Below, piece by piece: positions 51,225 through 56,716 of a stretch of 56,716 nucleotides of DNA. The notes beneath the pieces were generated by a model. That model had not been told where the DNA came from and made no database searches. It saw only the letters and a program-made list of their open reading frames with translations. Numbering within the stretch: position 1 is the stretch's first letter; every line of letters begins with the position of its first letter. The stretch covers positions 1 through 56,716 of the forward strand of contig NZ_BCSQ01000018.1 in NCBI RefSeq assembly GCF_001570945.1. Direction: 5' to 3'. A program made the position numbers and the translations under genes. The DNA comes from Janibacter anophelis NBRC 107843. Its GTDB lineage: Bacteria; Actinomycetota; Actinomycetes; Actinomycetales; Dermatophilaceae.

Positions 51225-51722
51225 ATGACCGATCCGGACCCGATCAGGGGCGCCCACGAGCAGTGGGTCTCCCACGGCTGGGCCGACGCCGCCGACGGCA
51301 TGGCCCTGGTGACCTCGATCGTGCGCGCCCAGCAGCTCGTCCACGAGCGCGTCGAGTCGGTCCTGCGTCCGCACGGGCTGACCTTCGCCCGCTTCGAGAT
51401 CCTGCGACTGCTCGCCTTCAGCCGCCGCCGGTCGATGCCGATGAGCCGGCTGGGCTCGCTGCTCCAGGTCCACGCGACGAGCGTGACGAGCGCGGTCGCC
51501 CGGCTCGAGGCGCAGGGCTTGGTCGAGCGACTGCGCCGGGAGACCGACCGCCGGGTCGTCCTCGCCTCCCTCACCGCCGCCGGGGAGCGGGTCGTCGAGC
51601 AGGCCACCCGGGACCTCAACGAGCAGGTCTTCACCTCCCCGGGCCTCGACCCCGAGGACGTGCGCGCCACGACCCGGCTGCTGTCCTCCCTTCGCGCCGC
51701 GCACGGGGACACGGTGCGCTGA
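51225..51722 (+). CDS. MarR family transcriptional regulator
   Basis: A 165-residue winged-helix regulator: LTFARFEILRLLAFSRRRSMPMSRLG, recognition helix region VHATSVTSAVARLEAQGLVERLRRETDRR with the wing DRRVV, and C-terminal dimerisation helix. I take the ATG at 51225, which also fits the promoter. It precedes icmF by 160 bp in the same direction and shares operator-like sequence with it, so it is the likely regulator of both. Confidence 0.93.
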   Translation: MTDPDPIRGAHEQWVSHGWADAADGMALVTSIVRAQQLVHERVESVLRPHGLTFARFEILRLLAFSRRRSMPMSRLGSLLQVHATSVTSAVARLEAQGLVERLRRETDRRVVLASLTAAGERVVEQATRDLNEQVFTSPGLDPEDVRATTRLLSSLRAAHGDTVR

Positions 51723-51727
51723 CCTTC

Positions 51728-51803
51728 GAGACGGTCGCTGCGCGACCTCCTCAGGGAGCATGGCCGAGACGGTCGCTGCGCGACCTCCTCAGGGAGCGTG
51801 GCC
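51728..51803. repeat. Two 38-bp tandem repeats between marR and icmF
   Basis: 51728-51765 and 51766-51803 each read GAGACGGTCGCTGCGCGACC then TCCTCAGGGAGC and a TGGCC end, with one base difference. The inner GGTCGCTGCGCGACC is palindromic. Close relatives sit at 56628-56716. Confidence 0.9.
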
Positions 51804-51816
51804 GCACCAACGACAA

Positions 51817-51846
51817 TTGCGGCCAATTACTTGGATGTCCTAGTAT
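51817..51846 (+). promoter_or_regulatory. icmF promoter with MarR-like operator
   Basis: -35 TTGCGG (51817-51822), 18-bp spacer, -10 TAGTAT (51841-51846). An 18-bp inverted repeat TACTtGGAtgTCCtAGTA (51828-51845) covers the spacer and -10, so a bound dimer would block transcription. Same core as the marR operator. Confidence 0.7.
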
Positions 51847-51884
51847 CTGGGGTGACAGCACCACTTCGATGACGAGGTCCCACC

Positions 51885-54800
51885 ATGGCTGCGCCCACCA
51901 AGCCCGAGCTGCACTCCCCGACCCACCCGGTCCGATTCGTCACGGCCTCAGCGCTCTTCGACGGCCACGACGCGTCGATCAACATCATGCGCCGGATCAT
52001 GCAGAGCCAGGGGGCGGAGGTCGTCCACCTCGGCCACAACCGCTCCGTGCAGGAGGTCGTCGACGCGGCGATCGACGAGGACGTGCAGGGCGTTGCGGTC
52101 TCGTCCTACCAGGGCGGGCACGTCGAGTACTTCGAGTACCTGACCCAGCTGCTGCGCGAGCAGGGCGCGGGCCACGTCAAGGTCTTCGGTGGTGGCGGCG
52201 GCGTCATCGTCCCCGAGGAGATCACCCGGCTGCGTGAGGCCGGCGTGACGATCTTCTCCCCCGAGGACGGCCAGCGCCTGGGCCTGCCCGGCATGATCAA
52301 CACGCTCATCGCCGACTGCGACACCGACGTGTGGGAGCAGGGCCCGGTCAGCCTCGACGCCGTCCTCTCCGGCGAGCGCGCCGCGCTCTCCCGCGCCATC
52401 TCGGGTGCCGAGCTCGGGCACCTCGACGAGTCCTTCCTCGCCGGCATCGCCGAGGCGGCCCAGCGCTCCACCGCACCGGTCCTCGGCCTCACCGGCACCG
52501 GCGGCTCGGGCAAGTCCTCGCTCACCGACGAGCTCGTGCGACGCTTCCGCGTCGACCAGCAGGACAAGCTGCGCATCGCCGTCATCGCCGTCGACCCCAC
52601 CCGCAGGAAGGGGGGCGGCGCCCTCCTCGGAGACCGCATCCGGATGAACTCGCTCGGCGAGAGCGTCTCCGGGGCCTCCCCCGTGTTCTTCCGGTCGCTC
52701 GCGACCCGCGGCGACCGGGAGGTCCCGCAGGCGATGCAGACGATCATCGACATCACCAAGGCGGCCGGCTTCGACCTGGTCATCGTCGAGACCCCGGGCA
52801 TCGGCCAGGGCGACGCGGCGATCGTCCCCTTCGTCGACGTGCCGATGTACGTCATGACGCCGGAGTTCGGCGCGGCCAGCCAGCTGGAAAAGATCGACAT
52901 GCTCGACTTCGCCGAGGTCGTCGCGATCAACAAGTTCGAGCGCCGCGGCGCGGCCGACGCCCTGCGCGACGTCGCCCGGCAGCTCGTGCGCAACCGTGAG
53001 GCCTTCGGTCAGCGCCCCGAGGACATGCCGGTCTTCGGCACCTCCGCCGCGACCTTCAACGACGACGGCGTCACCGCCCTCTACCAGCACCTGCGGGGCC
53101 TGCTCGCCGAGCACGGCCTGCCGGTGCAGGAGGGGCAGCTCGCGCCCGTCGACACGAAGTTCTCCACCCGCTTCGGCCAGGTCGTCCCGGCCACCCGGGT
53201 GCGCTACCTCACCGAGATCACCGACACCGTCCGCGGCTACCACGCCCGCACCACCGAGCTCGCCGAGACCGCCCGCCGCGTGCAGCGGTTGGCGGCCGTC
53301 GACGACGAGCTGACCGCTGCCGGCAAGGACGGCCACGGCGTCGACGAGCTGCTCGACGCGGCCCGCCGCGACCTGCCCGTCGAGGTCAGCGAGCAGATCG
53401 AGCGCTGGCCCGCCGTCGTCGAGTCCTACTCGGGCGACGAGCAGGTCGTCACCATCCGCGGCAAGGAGCTGCACACCAAGCTGACCAAGGAGTCGTTGTC
53501 GGGCAACAAGATCCCGCGCGTCGCCCTGCCCAAGCACACCGACCACGGTGACCTCGTCACCTTCTGGCGCTCCGAGAACCTGCCCGGCTCCTTCCCGTAC
53601 ACCGCCGGCGTCTTCCCCTTCAAGCGGGACAACGAGGACCCGGCGCGCATGTTCGCGGGCGAGGGTGACCCCTTCCGCACCAACCGACGCTTCAAGCTGC
53701 TGTCGCAGGGCCAGCCGGCCACCCGCCTGTCCACGGCCTTCGACTCGGTGACCCTCTACGGGCGCGACCCCGGCGAGCGGCCCGACATCTACGGCAAGGT
53801 CGGCACCTCGGGTGTCTCCGTCGCGACGCTCGACGACATGAAGGCGCTCTACTCCGGCTTCGACCTGCTCGCCCCCACGACGAGCGTGTCGATGACGATC
53901 AACGGCCCCGCCCCGACGGTGCTCGCCTTCTTCCTCAATACCGCGATCGACCAGCAGGTCGAGGCCTTCCGCGAGCGCGAGGGTCGTGAGCCGTCCGGCG
54001 CGGAGGCCGAGGAGCTGCGCGCCCACGCGCTGCAGAACGTCCGCGGCACCGTCCAGGCCGACATCCTCAAGGAGGACCAGGGGCAGAACACCTGCCTGTT
54101 CTCCACCGAGTTCAGCCTGCGCATGATGGCCGACATCCAGGAGTGGTTCATCGAGCAGGGGGTGCGCAACTTCTACTCGGTGTCGATCTCCGGGTACCAC
54201 ATCGCCGAGGCCGGGGCGAACCCCATCAGCCAGCTCGCCTTCACCCTCGCCAACGGCTTCACCTACGTCGAGGCCTACCTCGCGCGCGGCATGGACATCA
54301 ACGATTTCGCGCCGAACCTGTCCTTCTTCTTCTCCTCCGGCATGGACCCGGAGTACTCGGTCCTCGGCCGGGTCGCCCGCCGCATCTGGGCAGTGGCGAT
54401 GAAGGAGAAGTACGGCGCCAACGAGCGCAGCCAGAAGCTGAAGTACCACATCCAGACCTCCGGCCGGTCGCTGCACGCGCAGGAGATGGACTTCAACGAC
54501 ATCCGCACGACGCTGCAGGCGCTCAACGCGCTCTACGACAACGCCAACAGCCTGCACACCAATGCCTACGACGAGGCGGTCACCACCCCGTCGACGGAGT
54601 CCGTGCGCCGCGCCCTCGCGATCCAGCTGATCATCAACCGCGAGTGGGGCCTGGCGATGAACGAGAACCCGCTCCAGGGCTCCTTCATCATCGACGAGCT
54701 CACCGACCTCGTCGAGGAGGCCGTGCTCACCGAGTTCGACCGGATCAACGACCGCGGCGGTGTGCTCGGCGCGATGGAGACCGGCTACCAGCGGGGCCGG

Positions 54801-55145
54801 ATCCAGGACGAGTCCCTGCTCTACGAGCACCGCAAGCACGACGGCACGCTGCCGATCGTCGGCGTCAACACCTTCCTCCGCGAGGACGGGGCGAAGGGGG
54901 AGCCCGACGAGATCGAGCTCGCCCGCGCCACCGAGGACGAAAAGGTCTCGCAGCTGCAGCGCGTGCGCTCGTACCAGGACGAGCACCGCGAGGAGGCCGA
55001 GCAGGCGATCGCCCGCCTCAAGGAGGCGGCGACGACCGACGCCAACGTCTTCGAGGTGCTCATGGACGCCGCCCGGGTCTGCAGCCTGCAGCAGGTGACC
55101 GACGCCTTCTTCGAGGTCGGTGGCCAGTACCGGCGCAACGTGTGA
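51885..55145 (+). CDS. icmF: Fused isobutyryl-CoA mutase
   Basis: Adenosylcobalamin-dependent acyl-CoA mutase interconverting isobutyryl-CoA and butyryl-CoA, fused to its own G-protein chaperone; 1086 residues. N-terminal B12 domain with DGHDAS (26-31, cobalt-ligand His28) and FGGGGGVI; MeaI-type GTPase domain with P-loop GTGGSGKSS (204-212), ETPGIGQGDAA and NKFE; a linker; then the mutase TIM barrel from about 540 (SFPYTAGVFPFKRDNEDPARM) to the end. All three modules are intact. Acts in valine/fatty-acid carbon flow in the cytosol. Controlled by the palindrome overlapping its promoter. Confidence 0.96.
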   Translation: MAAPTKPELHSPTHPVRFVTASALFDGHDASINIMRRIMQSQGAEVVHLGHNRSVQEVVDAAIDEDVQGVAVSSYQGGHVEYFEYLTQLLREQGAGHVKVFGGGGGVIVPEEITRLREAGVTIFSPEDGQRLGLPGMINTLIADCDTDVWEQGPVSLDAVLSGERAALSRAISGAELGHLDESFLAGIAEAAQRSTAPVLGLTGTGGSGKSSLTDELVRRFRVDQQDKLRIAVIAVDPTRRKGGGALLGDRIRMNSLGESVSGASPVFFRSLATRGDREVPQAMQTIIDITKAAGFDLVIVETPGIGQGDAAIVPFVDVPMYVMTPEFGAASQLEKIDMLDFAEVVAINKFERRGAADALRDVARQLVRNREAFGQRPEDMPVFGTSAATFNDDGVTALYQHLRGLLAEHGLPVQEGQLAPVDTKFSTRFGQVVPATRVRYLTEITDTVRGYHARTTELAETARRVQRLAAVDDELTAAGKDGHGVDELLDAARRDLPVEVSEQIERWPAVVESYSGDEQVVTIRGKELHTKLTKESLSGNKIPRVALPKHTDHGDLVTFWRSENLPGSFPYTAGVFPFKRDNEDPARMFAGEGDPFRTNRRFKLLSQGQPATRLSTAFDSVTLYGRDPGERPDIYGKVGTSGVSVATLDDMKALYSGFDLLAPTTSVSMTINGPAPTVLAFFLNTAIDQQVEAFREREGREPSGAEAEELRAHALQNVRGTVQADILKEDQGQNTCLFSTEFSLRMMADIQEWFIEQGVRNFYSVSISGYHIAEAGANPISQLAFTLANGFTYVEAYLARGMDINDFAPNLSFFFSSGMDPEYSVLGRVARRIWAVAMKEKYGANERSQKLKYHIQTSGRSLHAQEMDFNDIRTTLQALNALYDNANSLHTNAYDEAVTTPSTESVRRALAIQLIINREWGLAMNENPLQGSFIIDELTDLVEEAVLTEFDRINDRGGVLGAMETGYQRGRIQDESLLYEHRKHDGTLPIVGVNTFLREDGAKGEPDEIELARATEDEKVSQLQRVRSYQDEHREEAEQAIARLKEAATTDANVFEVLMDAARVCSLQQVTDAFFEVGGQYRRNV

Positions 55146-55185
55146 CCCGCCCGCCGGTGGAGGTCCGCTGGGTAGCGTGCCTCCT

Positions 55186-55551
55186 GTGAGCACCGAACGC
55201 TGGCCGGCGCAGGTCTACGGCGAGGGAGAAGAACCCGACTACCGCTTCTCCCTCGCCAACGAGCGCACCTATCTCGCGTGGCTGCGCACCACCCTCGCGC
55301 TGCTGGCGGCCGGCGTCGCCGTGGACGTGCTCGACCTCGGCGTCCCCGACACCCTCACCCGCGCGCTGGCCGCGATGCTGCTCGTCCTCGGCGCACTGTG
55401 CCCACTGCTCGCCTTCCTCCGGTGGGCGATGGCCGAGCGGGCGATGCGCCGGGGCGAGCCGCTCCCTTCGCTCGGGGTGGCGGCCGCGGTGATCACCGGC
55501 GTCGTCCTCGTCGCCGCAGCAGTCCTCGCCGTCGTCGTCGCGGGGTCCTGA
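55186..55551 (+). CDS. DUF202 (YidH-like) membrane protein
   Basis: A 121-residue protein with the DUF202 signature FSLANERTYLAWLRTTLALLAAG followed by two more membrane helices (about 62-82 and 95-120). Cytosolic charged start. GTG at 55186 chosen over a longer frame that overlaps the end of icmF. First of a DUF202 pair; function unknown. Confidence 0.87.
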   Translation: MSTERWPAQVYGEGEEPDYRFSLANERTYLAWLRTTLALLAAGVAVDVLDLGVPDTLTRALAAMLLVLGALCPLLAFLRWAMAERAMRRGEPLPSLGVAAAVITGVVLVAAAVLAVVVAGS

Positions 55552-55555
55552 CGCC

Positions 55556-55882
55556 ATGAGCGAGCTCGCCCGCGCCACGCCCCACGGGGCCCAGCCCGAG
55601 CGCACCGCCCTGTCGTGGCAGCGCACCGCGCTCACCACCGCCGCCGGGGCGGCGATCATCGCCCGCCACACCGGTGGCGAGATCGGACCCGTCGCCCTGC
55701 TCATCATGCTCGCGACGCTCGGCCTCGCGGGCACCGCCTTCGTCCTCGGCCGCCGACGCTACGTGCCCGCCCCGGTCGAGCCGTCACGACGGCGCGACGG
55801 TCGGGCCCCCTTCGCCCTGGCGCTGGCGATCACCGGCATGGCGCTCACCGAGCTGCTCGCCCTGGGACTGGCGGCGGCATGA
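55556..55882 (+). CDS. Second DUF202 membrane protein
   Basis: A 108-residue, more compact DUF202 member: ERTALSWQRTALTTAAGAAI at the start and two further hydrophobic segments (about 46-64 and 87-107). Pairs of non-identical DUF202 genes are common and may form a heteromer. Four bases after the first copy; its stop overlaps the next gene (ATGA), so the three form an operon. Confidence 0.85.
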   Translation: MSELARATPHGAQPERTALSWQRTALTTAAGAAIIARHTGGEIGPVALLIMLATLGLAGTAFVLGRRRYVPAPVEPSRRRDGRAPFALALAITGMALTELLALGLAAA

Positions 55883-56640
55883 CGCTGCGCGACGACCTCG
55901 GCGCCCCCGTCGACCTGCCGACCCCACCACGGCGAGTCGTCTCGCTCGTGCCGAGCCTGACCGAGGCGCTCGCCGCGACCTGTCCCGACGTGCTCGTCGG
56001 TGCGACCGACTGGTGCACCCACCCGGCCGGCCTCGACGTCACCCGGGTGCGCGGGACCAAGAACCCCGACCTCCCCACGATCGCCGACCTCTCCCCCGAC
56101 CTCGTCGTGGCCAACAAGGAGGAGAACCGGGAGCTCGACGTGCGCCGACTGCGCGAGCGCGGTGTGCAGGTGTGGGTGACCGACATCGAGGACGTGCCGT
56201 CGGCGCTGGCCTCCATGCGCCGGCTCGTCGTCGAGGCGCTGCGACAGCCGGTGCCCACCTGGCTGGACCGGGCCGACGACCTGTGGGGCGGCGACCCGCC
56301 CGCGCCCCGCGGCCGGGTCGCGGTCCCGATCTGGCGCGACCCCTGGATGGCCGTCGGGCCCCGCACCTACACGACCGACCTGCTCACCCGACTCGGGTGG
56401 ACCAATGTCCTCGCCGGTCCGGACGCCGACCCGGATGACCGCTACCCCCGCGTGGAGCTCACCGACCTCGACCGCCCGGACATCGACCTCGTGCTCCTGC
56501 CCGACGAGCCCTACGAGTTCACTGCCGACGACGGCCCGGAGGCTTTCGAGCGCGTGCCGACGCTGCTGGTGAGCGGCCGGCTGCTCACCTGGTACGGGCC
56601 GGCCATGGTCGAGGCGCACGCCCTTCGAGACGCTCGCTGA
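55879..56640 (+). CDS. Helical-backbone metal-receptor protein (BtuF-like), cytosolic
   Basis: A 253-residue protein of the BtuF/FhuD-type substrate-binding fold: PPRRVVSLVPSLTEALAATC, VGATDWCTHPAG, KNPDLPTIADLSPDLVVANKEENRELD. The family usually carries a signal peptide or lipobox; here the ATG at 55879 leads directly into the fold and no export signal is present. No ABC permease or ATPase genes are seen. It may bind a corrinoid or heme-like ligand in the cytosol, which is inference; it lies 0.7 kb after the B12 enzyme IcmF. Its last codons overlap a tandem repeat. Confidence 0.8.
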   Translation: MTLRDDLGAPVDLPTPPRRVVSLVPSLTEALAATCPDVLVGATDWCTHPAGLDVTRVRGTKNPDLPTIADLSPDLVVANKEENRELDVRRLRERGVQVWVTDIEDVPSALASMRRLVVEALRQPVPTWLDRADDLWGGDPPAPRGRVAVPIWRDPWMAVGPRTYTTDLLTRLGWTNVLAGPDADPDDRYPRVELTDLDRPDIDLVLLPDEPYEFTADDGPEAFERVPTLLVSGRLLTWYGPAMVEAHALRDAR

Positions 56641-56716
56641 GCGAGCTCCTCAGGGACCGTGACCAGACGCTCGCTGAGCGAGCTCCTCAGGGACCGTGAC
56701 CAGACGCTCGCTGAGC
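56628..56716. repeat. 37-bp tandem repeats running off the right edge
   Basis: Two full units (56628-56664, 56665-56701) and a partial third (56702-56716). Each unit begins AGACGCTCGCTGAGCGAGCT and continues CCTCAGGGACCGTGACC. The first unit includes the last four codons and the stop of the BtuF-like gene. The palindrome GCTCGCTGAGCGAGC is the core. Confidence 0.93.

Noticed and set aside
51948-55193. A 1081-codon open frame on the minus strand opposite icmF
   Set aside because: It is the antisense shadow of a high-GC gene: composition dominated by Val, Leu, Gly, Asp and Arg, no domain, and icmF is unambiguous on the other strand.

Overview
The window is about 56.7 kb of GC-rich DNA (roughly 70%, by eye) with dense, short-spaced genes, many GTG starts and stop/start overlaps of the ATGA, GTGA and TGATG type. 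Gene content (PonA2-like PBP, CRP, LytR_C proteins, DUF4333 lipoprotein, PPi-type phosphofructokinase, IcmF, an aspartokinase with an internal start) points to a high-GC Gram-positive actinobacterium. My guess is Micrococcales, perhaps Intrasporangiaceae such as Janibacter; that level of placement is inference. It looks like a core-chromosome segment; apart from a lower-GC left edge I see no integrase, insertion sequence, prophage or CRISPR array.

Layout. 1-361: lower-GC edge with one doubtful ORF. 362-14042: GDPD phosphodiesterase, then a block whose order matches what I recall of Mycobacterium tuberculosis Rv3669-Rv3683: holin-family membrane protein, alpha/beta hydrolase (here without catalytic nucleophile or His), CoA-type NUDIX, nth, crp, metallo-hydrolase, NUDIX, RidA, DUF4177, paired Get3/ArsA-like ATPases, ponA, YqeY, metallophosphoesterase and a secreted Thr/Pro-rich protein. 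MarP and WhiB4, which I recall from the mycobacterial block, are not here. 14115-16487: tRNA-Pro(CGG), a VOC protein and GntR regulator behind a clear operator, YchJ-like and enoyl-CoA hydratase-like proteins. 16489-18620: PPi-type phosphofructokinase and a double LytR_C protein. 18886-24800: aspartate-semialdehyde dehydrogenase-like protein lacking its catalytic Cys, aspartokinase, DUF5063, recR, dnaX. 24910-27326: FMN reductase, a repeat-rich membrane-anchored protein, SRP RNA, tRNA-Ser(GGA).

27410-37406 is the most accessory-looking part: a DUF3817 membrane protein, two tandem stand-alone condensation-domain proteins without any NRPS/PKS, an L-2-hydroxyglutarate oxidase-like gene coupled to two tandem 624-residue WXG-type paralogs, and a HerA/DUF853 ATPase. 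37458-41100: small conserved protein, LytR_C protein, lipoprotein, tRNA-Ser(CGA), tadA, upp, a 57-residue membrane peptide and a PH-domain membrane protein. 41251-45837: PadR-regulated six-TM membrane protein and the proton-translocating transhydrogenase pntAB. 45996-56640: acidic micro-protein, IlvG-like ThDP enzyme, DUF4333 lipoprotein, alaT, a crcB pair, sodA, marR, icmF, two DUF202 proteins and a cytosolic BtuF-like protein.

The standout non-gene signal is a repeat family of 26-bp palindromic cores (arms CGCGCATTTCCCC and GGGGAAATGCGCG) set at exactly 42-bp intervals at three separate loci: two copies behind crp, four copies in frame inside dnaX, three copies between padR and pntB. Forty-two bp is both 14 codons and four 10.5-bp helical turns. 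Other signals are a matching operator/promoter in front of marR and icmF, palindromic operators for GntR and PadR, and a strongly enriched heptamer CGAAGGG/CCCTTCG throughout.
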